Shown piece by piece: positions 9,622 through 18,673 of a stretch of DNA of 64,000 nt. The DNA comes from CAZFLM01 sp964519955 (GTDB lineage Bacteria; Armatimonadota; Chthonomonadetes; Chthonomonadales; CAJBBX01): the NCBI GenBank assembly GCA_964519955.1, contig CAZFLM010000005.1, forward strand, positions 81,099 to 145,098, read 5' to 3'. The notes under the pieces are model-generated. The model was given only the letters and a program-made list of their open reading frames with translations. It searched no databases and was not told the origin of the DNA. The translations under genes were made by a program, and so were the position numbers. The stretch's first letter is position 1, and every line of letters starts with the position of its first letter.

Positions 9622-10602
9622 CTACGGCTGGAACCGGCCGCTGCGATAGCCGTCGATCAGGTCGTCGATGAGCGCGATGGCCTCGGGCGGGAAGCGCCAG
9701 GTCTCCTCGCCGCGCAGCTCCTCCAACTGCGGCACGATCTCCGCCTCCGTCACCTGCTCCGACGAGCGCGCCCGCTTGACGAAGGACTCGACGGTCGGGA
9801 ACCGGTCGAAGAACGTATCCATCCCCTTCGTCGAGTAGTCCTGGCCGTAGATATGCAGGGAGCCGCAGATCTCGGAATAGGGCCCCACGCGCACAGGGCG
9901 GCCCATCTTCTCGGCGAGACGCGCGGCCAGCCGGGCCTGCAGGTTGGTGATGCCAATGAGGTTGTCGGCCCACGCCTTGTAGAGGTCGCGGCTGCGCCAG
10001 TGGGTATGCATGTTCAGCACGAGCACGCCGTCCGCATCCTCGATGGCTCGAAGCTGGACCTCGCCGAGGCACGGCATGTCGGCAGCCATGAACAGGTCGA
10101 TCTCCGGCACGCGCGTCGTCGCGATGGCCCGACGGGTGATCGGGTCGGCGGCGATCTTGTCCAGGATCATCTCGAGCTGGTCGATGGTGGTGCCGTCGGC
10201 GCGCGGGTAGGCGGCGAGGCGCTGGTGGTAGCAGTAGGGCCACTCCATCGCCTCGAACTCCTTGCCCTCACGGACCATCGCGACGAGCTTCTCGTAGGGC
10301 ACCACCAGGTGGTCCTTGGCGCCCATGAACTCGGCGATGTACTTCCCGCGCTCGCAGTAGCTCAGGGCCGGGAAGCGCGGCTGTGCGAACGGATCGGCGA
10401 TGCGGATGGCGACCTTGGCGTCCTTGCCCGGCGGGTCGACGAAGCTGCCGTCCGGGTTGGTGCGGTCGTACTGCGTGCGCAGCGTCTGGCCGCCGAAGTG
10501 CACGGCCTTGAGCGCCAGGTAGTAGGCCTCGGGGATGGAGGTCGCGTCGACAAGGAAGGCGGGCAACTCGCCCTGGACGGCGGGCTCGATGGACGATGAC
10601 AT
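9622..10602 (-). CDS. thyA: Thymidylate synthase (divergent, archaeal-like)
   Basis: A 326-residue protein with the thymidylate synthase core. It has the paired arginines of the dUMP phosphate site in DPITRRAIATT, a catalytic Cys in DMPCLGEVQLR, the RSRD segment matching the phosphate-binding Arg-Ser of ThyA, the Asn that selects uracil (WADNLIG), and the distal His/Tyr in LHIYGQD. ThyA methylates dUMP with methylene-tetrahydrofolate to give dTMP. Spacing around the motifs resembles archaeal/methanogen-type enzymes more than E. coli ThyA. The ATG at 10602 follows GAGGG at six bases. Its position at the head of a glycosidase operon is odd; no folate or nucleotide gene is nearby. Confidence 0.82.
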   Translation of the reverse strand: MSSSIEPAVQGELPAFLVDATSIPEAYYLALKAVHFGGQTLRTQYDRTNPDGSFVDPPGKDAKVAIRIADPFAQPRFPALSYCERGKYIAEFMGAKDHLVVPYEKLVAMVREGKEFEAMEWPYCYHQRLAAYPRADGTTIDQLEMILDKIAADPITRRAIATTRVPEIDLFMAADMPCLGEVQLRAIEDADGVLVLNMHTHWRSRDLYKAWADNLIGITNLQARLAARLAEKMGRPVRVGPYSEICGSLHIYGQDYSTKGMDTFFDRFPTVESFVKRARSSEQVTEAEIVPQLEELRGEETWRFPPEAIALIDDLIDGYRSGRFQP

Positions 10603-10711
10603 GGATACCCTCGATGAGTGCGGAGATACGCGCAACGGAAAGCGCCTCGCCACCATTAGGTCGGCGAGGCGCAAATCCCTTCTTCGGAGTACGGCGCGGC
10701 CCGGGTGGCGC

Positions 10712-12991
10712 TCAGGCCGGCGGCGCCAGCGCCGCCGCGGCCAGCCGGCCCCAGTGCTCCGCCGGCCACTCCGCGGCCAACTCATTGAGCGCGCGGCTGC
10801 CTTCTTCCGTCTGCCCACTCGCGCGCAGAGCCATCCCGTGCCAGTAGCGCGCCTCGAGGCTGCCCGGCCGCCGCGCCAGGGCCGACGCCGCCTCGCGACA
10901 GGCTTCATCGGCCTTGCCCTGCGCGAGCAGCGCCGCCGCGCGCGCGATGCGGATGGCCCCCTCGACGACGAGTTCCCTGCTCAGCTTGCCGGCCAACTCC
11001 GCCTCGGCCAGCGCCCCTTCCGGATCGCCCAGCGCTGTGCGGGCCGCCGAGCGGTTGCAGTGCAGGAAGGCGCGCAGGTTGGCGGCCGACCTGGCGGCCG
11101 CCCGCAGGCACCAGTCGATGTGCGCCTGGGACTCGTCGAACCACCCGCGCGCCCGCACGATCTGCGACAGGCCAGCATGCGCGATCAGGATCCGCGCCGG
11201 CTGGCTCAGGCGCTCGTCGGGCGACTGCAGGATCCCCTCGACACACGCGAGGGCCTCCTCATGCCTGCCGATCAGCGCCAGCGCCTCGGCACGCGCGCTC
11301 AGAAGGCGGTACGAGGCGATCACGGGCTGGCTGCGCGCGTCCGCCTCCCGAGCGCCCAGAGCCTCGGCGCAGCGATCGAGAGCCTCGACCGCGGGCCCTC
11401 CCTGGCTCAGGCGCAGGCTCGACGCCGCCGAGTCGTACCACAGCGCCGCCGCAGCCTCCGCGTCGGGCTTCAGCGCCAGGGCGCGCCGGCGACGCTCCTG
11501 CGCCGATGCGTCATTGGCGAGAGCCTGGTACGCCGATGCCACGGCCGAGTAGAGCATCCACCGGTGACGCAGGTAGAAGACCGCCGCGCACAGCAGCACG
11601 CCAGCGACCACCCAGAGATCGTCGCCGGCATAGGCCACCAGGAGCGCGCCCGCCGCCGCCCAGGCGAACGAGCGGCCGAACAGCGCGGCGTACGCCTTCG
11701 CTGGGCGCGAGCGGCGGTGGAACGCCTCGTATCCGACGTAGACCAGCGCGCAGGCCGCGGCCAGGAAGTACGCCCCGATCATGTGCCCTCCGGCAACAAC
11801 GGGCACATCCACGAGCGTAGACGCGCCGAACAGCGCCAGGAGCGCGCCGACCATCCAGCCCGTTGGCGCGAAACTCGCGGCCCGCACCCGGCGTCCGGCC
11901 GCAACGCTCAAGAGGACCCCGTAGAGCCCCCAAAGGACGGCGGCAGCTCCCACGACGGCGGACCACAGCACCAGCCCGATGACACGCCTCTCCTCCGCGG
12001 TGAGCGCAGGCACGCCTGCCCGCTCGGCTGGCAGAGGTGCTGCGCCGCCCTGGCGCGCAGACGCCGGCGCGGCGACGCGTCTGGCAGCGGCGCGCTGCTG
12101 GGCGACCTCCGCCCGAACGTGCGACGTCGCCTGCGCGCCCATGGACAGCCCGATGGCGAGTACCGTGTAGATGACGGCCATCCGCAGGCGGACGGCCGGC
12201 GTGGCCAGGAGATGGCGCCCGGTGTCCGACCGCCCGAGGCGGAACAGGAACCCCACGAACAGGATGGCCCACAGCATGCCGCTCGGGGCCTTGATCACCC
12301 AGAGCAACATGGCGATCAGCACGCCGCTCCACATCTTCGGGGACAGCACCTGCATCATGTGCGAGCCGTCGAGCGGCGGATACGGGATGAGGTTGAAGAG
12401 GTTGACCGCGAAGCCGAGGAACGCGAGGGTCATCCAGAACGCGCTCCCGGTGAGCCATCCGATGACCAGGCAGACCAGGGCCGCCACCCCGCCTGCGACC
12501 GGGCCGCCCGCGCCTGACTCCGCCTGGATCGTGGGGTCATCGGGGAAGCGCTTCACGAAGATGACCGCGCCCACGAACGGGATGAGCATCGGCGCGGTGC
12601 ACGGCAGGCCCTTCCGCCAGTTGACGAAGACGTGGCCCATCTCGTGCACCAGGATGGCGACCGCGAACCCGACGCCGAGGGTCCATCCGAACAGCCTGGC
12701 GTCGGCGAGGATGAACACGAACATGCTGCCGAGCGTGGTCGCGATCTTGCCGAACTTCAGCAGCGCGAAGAGCCCCTTCCCCTTGATGAGCAGCAGGGCC
12801 AGCAGGCCCACGGCGCCGGCGCCGCCGCCCTGGGCAGAAGGCCTCTTCGCAGCCGCCAACTCCTCGTCCGGCGTGGGCGCGGGCGGCGTCTCGCCGATAT
12901 CGAAGTCCAGCGACGGAGGCAGCATGGTGCCGCAGTAGACGCAGCGCACCCCGCCGGCCAGATTGATCTTGGCGCAGCTCTGGCAGGTCAT
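10712..12991 (-). CDS. Zinc-ribbon, site-2-protease-like M50 metallopeptidase with TPR-like C-terminus
   Basis: A 759-residue membrane protein. Residues 4-20 form a zinc ribbon (CQSC...CVYC). Transmembrane segments follow, with the zinc protease motif HEMGH at 116-120 and the second motif NLIPYPPLDG at 200-209 (third ligand Asp208), both typical of M50 site-2 proteases. About eight further hydrophobic segments run to residue 470. The last 290 residues are alanine-rich helices with TPR-like repeats (for example LEARYWHGMALRASG). M50 enzymes cleave substrates within the membrane, often to release transcription factors. The start overlaps the stop of the upstream TPR gene as ATGA, which implies translational coupling and a shared complex or pathway. 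Confidence 0.83.
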   Translation of the reverse strand: MTCQSCAKINLAGGVRCVYCGTMLPPSLDFDIGETPPAPTPDEELAAAKRPSAQGGGAGAVGLLALLLIKGKGLFALLKFGKIATTLGSMFVFILADARLFGWTLGVGFAVAILVHEMGHVFVNWRKGLPCTAPMLIPFVGAVIFVKRFPDDPTIQAESGAGGPVAGGVAALVCLVIGWLTGSAFWMTLAFLGFAVNLFNLIPYPPLDGSHMMQVLSPKMWSGVLIAMLLWVIKAPSGMLWAILFVGFLFRLGRSDTGRHLLATPAVRLRMAVIYTVLAIGLSMGAQATSHVRAEVAQQRAAARRVAAPASARQGGAAPLPAERAGVPALTAEERRVIGLVLWSAVVGAAAVLWGLYGVLLSVAAGRRVRAASFAPTGWMVGALLALFGASTLVDVPVVAGGHMIGAYFLAAACALVYVGYEAFHRRSRPAKAYAALFGRSFAWAAAGALLVAYAGDDLWVVAGVLLCAAVFYLRHRWMLYSAVASAYQALANDASAQERRRRALALKPDAEAAAALWYDSAASSLRLSQGGPAVEALDRCAEALGAREADARSQPVIASYRLLSARAEALALIGRHEEALACVEGILQSPDERLSQPARILIAHAGLSQIVRARGWFDESQAHIDWCLRAAARSAANLRAFLHCNRSAARTALGDPEGALAEAELAGKLSRELVVEGAIRIARAAALLAQGKADEACREAASALARRPGSLEARYWHGMALRASGQTEEGSRALNELAAEWPAEHWGRLAAAALAPPA

Positions 12992-13932
12992 TGGCGCACA
13001 GGCTGGTGCACGCGAGCAGCGATGTTCTGCCCGACATAGCGCCCGATGCCAATGTAGACGACGATGCCGATGATGAGGCTAACGCCGCCGCGATACCCGA
13101 GGGCGAACTGGAGACCTACCACCAGCATCGCGGCAACGATGCCCACTACCCCGGCCTTGTCGGCATCCATGTCGCCGCTGCCAATGATGAGCCCGATGAT
13201 CGAGCCTATGACGGCGAACATCAGAGCACATACCACTACCGCGATCGCGATAGCCTGGCCGGCGAACGCGGCGTTGATCTGGGCGCCCGAGGCAGCGCTG
13301 GATGCCGCTGCCGAAGTACCACGCATGAACACGCGCAGCAGCGTCCACGCCGTGAACGCCTGCCCGTACAGCGCGCCCCAGCCGAGGCCGCGAGCGATGC
13401 GCGTCCCGGAGGGCGGCGCGACAGCGGCCTGCGCGACCGGTGGGGTGTAGACCATGCCCTGCCCGCTGGGCGCCTGCTGGCCGTACATCGGGGGCGGCTG
13501 CTGGCCGTATCCAGGCTGCGCGGGAGGCTGCTGGGCATACATCGGCTGGGTCTGCGGCGGCGGCGGCGGGGCCTGCCCCTGCGCTGCCGGCAGGTTGGCG
13601 AGCGCCGCCTGAGCCTTGGCGTGGTTGGGATCTAGCTGAAGCGCATACTGGAGGCACGTGCGCGCCTCGTTCGGCATCTGAGCCTGGTTGTAGGCGACTG
13701 CGAGGTTGAAGTAGGCGTTGGCGTCGCCGGGCTGCAGCCGCACGGCCTCGGTGAGCGACGCAATGCCGCCCGTCAGATCGCCGACGCGGACCTTGCAGAT
13801 GCCCAGGTACCCGTGGGCCTTCCCGTCGTTCGCGTTGGTGGCGATAGCCTGGGCGAAGACGCGGGCCGCGCCCTCGATATCCCCGCCCTGCATGAGGCGG
13901 ACGCCTTCTTGAAGCACGGCACTCTCTTCCAT
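12988..13932 (-). CDS. TPR-repeat membrane protein
   Basis: A 314-residue protein. Residues 1-115 hold about three TPR units (AHGYLGICKVRVGDL, ANAYFNLAVAYNQAQ). A Pro/Gln/Tyr-rich low-complexity linker follows (about 120-175), then about four hydrophobic segments at 200-305, so it is probably an inner-membrane protein with its TPR region in the cytoplasm. The ATG at 13932 has GGAGA-type sequence upstream and starts directly before the first TPR helix; longer readings are shadow sequence. Its TGA overlaps the ATG of the M50 protease gene. A role as scaffold or substrate adaptor for that protease is an inference. Confidence 0.75.
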   Translation of the reverse strand: MEESAVLQEGVRLMQGGDIEGAARVFAQAIATNANDGKAHGYLGICKVRVGDLTGGIASLTEAVRLQPGDANAYFNLAVAYNQAQMPNEARTCLQYALQLDPNHAKAQAALANLPAAQGQAPPPPPQTQPMYAQQPPAQPGYGQQPPPMYGQQAPSGQGMVYTPPVAQAAVAPPSGTRIARGLGWGALYGQAFTAWTLLRVFMRGTSAAASSAASGAQINAAFAGQAIAIAVVVCALMFAVIGSIIGLIIGSGDMDADKAGVVGIVAAMLVVGLQFALGYRGGVSLIIGIVVYIGIGRYVGQNIAARVHQPVRQ

Positions 13933-14085
13933 CGGTGGGAGATCTCCTGTATCGGTGGCAACTCGGCATCCGGGAGCAACGTGGGGGCATTCCCGCGCAC
14001 TCGCGTCCGGGCGTTGGCGGAACGACTGGTACTGCCGTCGGGCAGTTCGCCGGGCAGGCGCAAGTTCCTGCAATTGGCGGGCAGG

Positions 14086-16194
14086 CTACTGCGCCCGCGC
14101 AAGGCCCTCCCACCGCACGACCCATGAGCCGTCGTCCGGGAAGCCCGGGGCGTGGCGAGCCGGCGCGCCGTCCCAGCCCGCGGCCATCATCGCCACGGCG
14201 CAGAGCAGGCCGCCGTTCGAGGGGAAGTACGGGTACGGCCCGCCCGTCGCGAGGCCGCAGTCGGCGAACTGGAAGCCGCCCGCCGGGTGCAGCAGCAGGT
14301 CGACCGCGCGCTTCGGCTCCCCCAGCCGGGCGGCGCACATCGCCAGCATCGGGAAGTCCCAGCCCCAGGTGCGGTCGAACTGCCACACACTCATCACCTT
14401 CTCGAACGTGCGCCGCATGGTGCTAAGGTCGACCCCGTCGCCGGGCAGCAGGCCGTAGACGCCGGTCAGTGCGGGGTGCTCGAAGTTGAAGCGCGTCCAC
14501 ATGTCCTTCACGCCCTCGTGCAGCACGTAGAGCCCGTCCTGCTCGGGCAGCGGCGCGAGGCCGTCGATCACGCGCTGCCAGTTGGGCTCGGGCTGCATGC
14601 CGGAGCGCTCCCGCCAGAGCTGCGCGATCCGCAGGCCGTAGCGCCAGTACCCCAGCTCGAACGTCGGGTTCGTCGTCGTCCTGGGGTCGGTGTTCTCCGA
14701 GACGACATAGACCGGCGGCCCCAGCACGTACTGCCCCGTGCTCTGGTCGCGGTAGGCGTAGGACTGCATGAAGTCGGCCGTGGCGAAGACGACCTCGCGC
14801 CACTTCGCCAGCGTCGCCTCGGTCGGGTGCGCGCGGTAGTCCATCTCCGCGAAGAAGATGGGGTGCGGCTGCTGCCAGATGAGCAGGGCATGGATCGGGT
14901 GCGGCGACTCGCGCCCCTCCGGCCCGGCGCACTTGGGCCAGCGCGCGCCCTCGTAGCCCTCGCGGCGGGCGGTCTCGCGAGCCTGCGCGATGTGCGCCTT
15001 GTAGAAGCCGAGCGACGGGTTCGCCAGCGGCCAGCGGTCCCACAGCGCGTAGTGGGCCGCATGCCACCAGAGCATCTCCATGTGGAACTTCCCGTTCCAC
15101 CCGTTGTTCACCAGCCCGCTCTCCTGCGGCGGCAGTGCCCCGGCCTCGTTCACCGCCATCAGGTACTGAGAGAGCACGATGCGGCGCTCCAGCTCCCTCC
15201 AGCGCGGGTCCTTGCTGCCCGACAGGTCGATGGCGCCGCCCGACTTCCAGAAGCGCGGCCAGTGTGCGGCCGATGCCCTCTGCACCTGGGCGAACGCGGG
15301 AATGCTCGCGGGCAGCGGCTTCTGCGAGAACAGGCACGTGAACTCCAGCGACGCTGCCCCGCTGCCCGCTGCGAGGCAGTAGTCGTGGGCCGCCACCTCC
15401 CGTACTGACGCCGCGCCGGCCCACGCCAGGCCGGCCGAGTAGTGCGTCGCGTCCAGGTCGCACGCGAAGTCGGCCCGGTTCGCGCCGCGCAGGGCCAGGA
15501 CGGTGCGGTGCGCCCCCGGCTGGCCATAGTCGCCCACGTACTCCGCGAACTCCTTGCCGTTATACGCGGGGAACCGGATGCTCACCGACAGGCGGCCCGC
15601 GGCGATGAGCGGCGACACCACGCGCGCGGCGATGGCGTCCAGTTTGGGATGGCAGCAGGTGATCACCTCGACCGGCTGCCCGTCGACCAGGAACCGGCTG
15701 CGCAGGATGCCCGTCCACAGGTCCAGCTCCTGGCGGCAGTCGCGCAGGTCGTCGCGCGTCACCGGGGCGCCACCGGCGTGCGTCATCTCCAGGCCAACGC
15801 GGCCCAGGTTGATGCGGTGCGGGTTGTGGTAGAGCCAGTCCGCCAGCGACCGGTCGCCCTCACCCGCCATCGGGTACTCCACGGGGCGGCCGTGCGTGTC
15901 CCACACCGCGCCCTGGAAGTCCTCGACGCGCTTGCCCTGCGGGAGCGCCGACGAGTGCCAACCCCAGTTCGACATCGTGTTGAACGAGACGAACGTCTGG
16001 AGCCCCGTGATGTCGGCGGAGAAGGCGGACTCCCCGTTGCCGACCTGCAGCGGGCTGTGCTCGTCGAGCTTGGTCCGCACGACGTTGTGGCGCGACACCA
16101 GCGCGTGCCGGTCGATGCGCGCCGGCGCGGCAGGCTGTATGGCCGCAAAGAGGGCCAGCATGGCGATACCCCTACGATAGAGATGACAAGTCAC
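14086..16194 (-). CDS. Secreted six-hairpin glycosidase (GH65/GH95-like)
   Basis: About 702 residues with a signal peptide (ending near QPAAPA), a beta-rich N-terminal domain and an (alpha/alpha)6 barrel. The segment GKFHMEMLWWHAAHYALW, with an acidic residue before WWH, strongly resembles the catalytic stretch of GH65/GH95-type enzymes. The ending with a glycine-rich FPSNGG loop is also typical. The substrate is unknown. I place the start at the GTG at 16194 because AGGAG lies eight bases upstream and the product has a good leader. The ATG at 16161 is an alternative, and the longer reading from 16221 runs through the ribosome site. It stands alone between the TPR gene and a repeat block. Confidence 0.75.
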   Translation of the reverse strand: MTCHLYRRGIAMLALFAAIQPAAPARIDRHALVSRHNVVRTKLDEHSPLQVGNGESAFSADITGLQTFVSFNTMSNWGWHSSALPQGKRVEDFQGAVWDTHGRPVEYPMAGEGDRSLADWLYHNPHRINLGRVGLEMTHAGGAPVTRDDLRDCRQELDLWTGILRSRFLVDGQPVEVITCCHPKLDAIAARVVSPLIAAGRLSVSIRFPAYNGKEFAEYVGDYGQPGAHRTVLALRGANRADFACDLDATHYSAGLAWAGAASVREVAAHDYCLAAGSGAASLEFTCLFSQKPLPASIPAFAQVQRASAAHWPRFWKSGGAIDLSGSKDPRWRELERRIVLSQYLMAVNEAGALPPQESGLVNNGWNGKFHMEMLWWHAAHYALWDRWPLANPSLGFYKAHIAQARETARREGYEGARWPKCAGPEGRESPHPIHALLIWQQPHPIFFAEMDYRAHPTEATLAKWREVVFATADFMQSYAYRDQSTGQYVLGPPVYVVSENTDPRTTTNPTFELGYWRYGLRIAQLWRERSGMQPEPNWQRVIDGLAPLPEQDGLYVLHEGVKDMWTRFNFEHPALTGVYGLLPGDGVDLSTMRRTFEKVMSVWQFDRTWGWDFPMLAMCAARLGEPKRAVDLLLHPAGGFQFADCGLATGGPYPYFPSNGGLLCAVAMMAAGWDGAPARHAPGFPDDGSWVVRWEGLARAQ

Positions 16195-16239
16195 GAACGG
16201 TACTCCTCTGGACACACCCACCTCGACGCACAGCGTGCC

Positions 16240-16581
16240 GAGCCGCGACCGTGAGGGAGCGGTCTGCCGTCACCGCGACAGACTACCGGACACAGCAGAC
16301 CGGTCGCTCACGCTCCCGGCTCGGCACGGTGGTGCGATGCAAGCACGCCCGCCGCCACGCACAACCAACCGAGGCGCGACAGTCATGGAGCGCGTGAGCC
16401 GCCACCGCGACAATGTGCCAACTACAGCAGACCGGTCGCTCACGCTCCCGGCTCGGCACGGTGGCGCGATGCGAACACGCCCGCCGCCATGCACCACGTT
16501 CCGAGGCGCGACCGTGAGGGAGCGGTCTGCCGTCACCGCGACAGACTACCGCATACGGCAGACGGGTCGCGGCGCGATGCC
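16240..16581. repeat. Three tandem copies of a roughly 130-bp repeat with internal inverted arms
   Basis: Units begin near 16240, 16369 and 16501 (the last is truncated). Each opens with a GCGCGAC/GCCGCGAC-type sequence. Units 1 and 3 then carry GTGAGGGAGCGGTCTGCCGT and a shared CACCGCGACA stretch; unit 2 has a diverged arm but keeps the CACCGCGACA part. Units 1 and 2 then carry GCAGACCGGTCGCTCACGC, a near reverse complement of the first arm, and end in a GCCCGCCGCCA tract. The arms can fold into an imperfect hairpin. The block fills the gap between the six-hairpin glycosidase and the sulfatase. Open reading frames across it are by-products of the repeat and not genes. Confidence 0.85.
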
Positions 16582-16746
16582 CATCCGATGCTATGATGGA
16601 GGGTCCGTCGCCGGATTCCTCCCGCCGCCTGAATCGCATGCACGAAACAGGAGGAAGTCGCGCGCGAACGGTGAAGTCAACAGGACGGACGACACCCGGC
16701 CCGGCGCCTGGTCGCGCGGGCCCAAACCCTGTAGAGGATAACAAGA

Positions 16747-18156
16747 ATGTCCAGTCAGCGCCCCTCCGGGCGGAAGCCGAACATCCTGCTAATCGGGATC
16801 GACTCCCTGCGCGCGGACCACATGAGCTGCTATGGCTATCCACGCCAGACGACGCCCCACATGGACAGGTTCGCCCAGGGCGGCACGCTCTTCGAGCGCA
16901 CCTACAGCCCGCACATCCCCACCACCAGCGGCTACGGCTCCATGTTCACCGGAATGGACTGCTTCAGCAACCAGGTCGTCGCCCTGCGCCACAAGGGGCC
17001 GATGCGCGAGGGCGTCAAGACCCTCGCCGAGATCCTGGGCGAGAACGGCTACAACACGACCTGCGTGGGCTTCGGCGGCAACCCGGCTTCCCGCGGCTTC
17101 CAGAACTACATCGAGTTTGCGGGATGGGGAGCGGACGACAGCGGCCGCAGCCCGAAGGCGGAGAACCTGAACAAGGTGACCGTGCCCGAGATGCGTCGCC
17201 TGGCGGGCGAGGATAAGCCGTTCCTGCTCTTCCTGCGCCACATGGACCCGCACACGCCCTACCTGCCGCCGGCGCCGTACGAGCGCATGTTCTACCACGG
17301 CGACGAGTGCGACCCGAACAACAAGTCGATGGAACCGGTGATGACGTTCAAGCCGTTCTGTGACTACTTCGCCGCGTGGATGCCGGTCGGCATCAGCGAC
17401 AAGGACTACGAGATCGCCCAGTACGACGGCGCCGTCGCGTACATGGACGCCTGCATCCAGACCCTCTTCACCGAGCTGGACACGCTGGGCATCACCGACG
17501 ACACGATCGTGGTCATCAACTCCGACCACGGTGAGACGCTGTACGACCATGAGTGCTGGTTCGATCACCACGGCATGTACGACTGCACGCTGCACGTGCC
17601 GCTGATCCTGCACTACCCCGGCAAGGTCCCGGCGGGCAAGCGCGTCGCCGGCTACAACCAGCACAAGGACCTCGTCCCGACGCTGCTCGACCTGGCCGAG
17701 ATCGAGGTGCCCGGCTACCAGTTCGACGGCGAGAGCCTCGTGCCGATGATGACCGGCGAGGTCGCGTCCCACGACACCGAGATCTACATCACCGAGTGCA
17801 CGTGGATGCGCAAACACGGTTGGCGGACGCCCGAGTGGAAGCTGATGGTCGCGCTGGAGCCGGACTTCCACTTCAAGCCCGCCATCGAGCTGTACAACCT
17901 GGTCAAGGACCCCGAGGAGAACTGCAACCTCGCCGAGGAGCTGCCGGACGTGGTGGCGCTCCTGAAGTCCCGGATGGAGGCCTGGATCGCCAAGCGCGAG
18001 AAGGAAACCGGCTTCACCAACCCGATGCTGACCCAGGGCGACTGGCACGGCGTCGAGGGTCTCGGCCCCTTCACCTCGTCGCAGCAGGCCTACGATACGC
18101 TGCACATCGGCGACCCGGGCCAGGCGGCGCGCCTGCAGGCGGAAGCCCGCAAGTAG
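16747..18156 (+). CDS. Sulfatase-family (alkaline phosphatase superfamily) hydrolase with Thr at the nucleophile position
   Basis: A 469-residue protein with the sulfatase fold. It has NILLIGIDSLRADH (metal Asp19), HIPTTSGYGSMFTG (57-69), HMDPHTPY, and the distal metal motif NSDHGE. In true sulfatases the position ten residues before the final Gly of the TG motif is Cys or Ser, matured to formylglycine within C/S-X-P-S-R. Here it is Thr59 and the following Arg is missing. Thr is a nucleophile in several phosphatases and phosphodiesterases of this superfamily, so a phosphoester substrate is as likely as a sulfate ester. There is no signal peptide, so it is probably cytoplasmic. A strong hairpin terminator follows the gene. 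Confidence 0.87.
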   Translation: MSSQRPSGRKPNILLIGIDSLRADHMSCYGYPRQTTPHMDRFAQGGTLFERTYSPHIPTTSGYGSMFTGMDCFSNQVVALRHKGPMREGVKTLAEILGENGYNTTCVGFGGNPASRGFQNYIEFAGWGADDSGRSPKAENLNKVTVPEMRRLAGEDKPFLLFLRHMDPHTPYLPPAPYERMFYHGDECDPNNKSMEPVMTFKPFCDYFAAWMPVGISDKDYEIAQYDGAVAYMDACIQTLFTELDTLGITDDTIVVINSDHGETLYDHECWFDHHGMYDCTLHVPLILHYPGKVPAGKRVAGYNQHKDLVPTLLDLAEIEVPGYQFDGESLVPMMTGEVASHDTEIYITECTWMRKHGWRTPEWKLMVALEPDFHFKPAIELYNLVKDPEENCNLAEELPDVVALLKSRMEAWIAKREKETGFTNPMLTQGDWHGVEGLGPFTSSQQAYDTLHIGDPGQAARLQAEARK

Positions 18157-18173
18157 CCTCGGTCACCGGCCCC

Positions 18174-18225
18174 ACACGACACCGGCCTCCCACCCCAGCG
18201 ATGGAGCGGGAGGCCGGTGTCGTGT
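18174..18225 (+). terminator. Strong hairpin terminator after the sulfatase gene
   Basis: An 18-bp perfect stem: ACACGACACCGGCCTCCC at 18174-18191 pairs with 18208-18225 around a 16-base loop. It starts 18 bases after the sulfatase stop codon. There is no long U-tract, but the stem is long enough to stop transcription from either side. Confidence 0.8.
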
Positions 18226-18386
18226 ATGGCGAGGCACGAGTGCCCTGCTGATCACGGCAACCACCGGGTCCGCGGTAGACGAGACGCCCCCGTCGTCCTG
18301 CGCGATCACCACGGGGCGCAGGCCGGCCCGCTCGACGCCGCGTCCGGGCGCGAACTCAGCCCAGCAGGCCCTGCCCTCGGGTCGTC

Positions 18387-18650
18387 CTACCATCCTTCGG
18401 CGCAGGCCTCATCCGGGAGCCGCGCCAGCACCTCTTGGAACGCACAGAGCGCCTGCTCGGCGAACTCGCGGGTCTCCTCCGAAAGCAGGCGGTAGCCCTC
18501 CTCCGCCAACGCATCGATCCGACGGCGCTCGTCGTCCAGGATGAGCGCCGACAGGAACTGGCCGATCGGCTTCCCGGCCTCCCGCGCCCGTCGTCGCAGC
18601 AGTTCGGCCACGGCGGCATCGAGAGACAGCCCTACTCGGACGCTCGGCAT
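18387..18650 (-). CDS. Small ribbon-helix-helix-like protein
   Basis: An 87-residue protein opening with MPSVRVGLSLDAAVAELLRR, which fits a ribbon-helix-helix DNA-binding N-terminus (one short strand then a helix), followed by helical sequence (QFLSALILDDERRRIDAL). Such proteins are often antitoxins or autoregulators. The ATG at 18650 follows GGAGG at six bases. It lies just downstream of the large GH42-like gene, in the same direction and 23 bases after it. No partner toxin gene is adjacent. It could also be a cytoplasmic protein unrelated to DNA binding. Confidence 0.6.
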   Translation of the reverse strand: MPSVRVGLSLDAAVAELLRRRAREAGKPIGQFLSALILDDERRRIDALAEEGYRLLSEETREFAEQALCAFQEVLARLPDEACAEGW

Positions 18651-18673
18651 TGGCTTCCTCCCTGCGCATGCCC

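Noticed and set aside
16283..16843. Reading frames across the 16.2-16.6 kb repeats
   Set aside because: They repeat the same peptide in each repeat unit and have no start signal or domain, so they are products of the tandem repeat.
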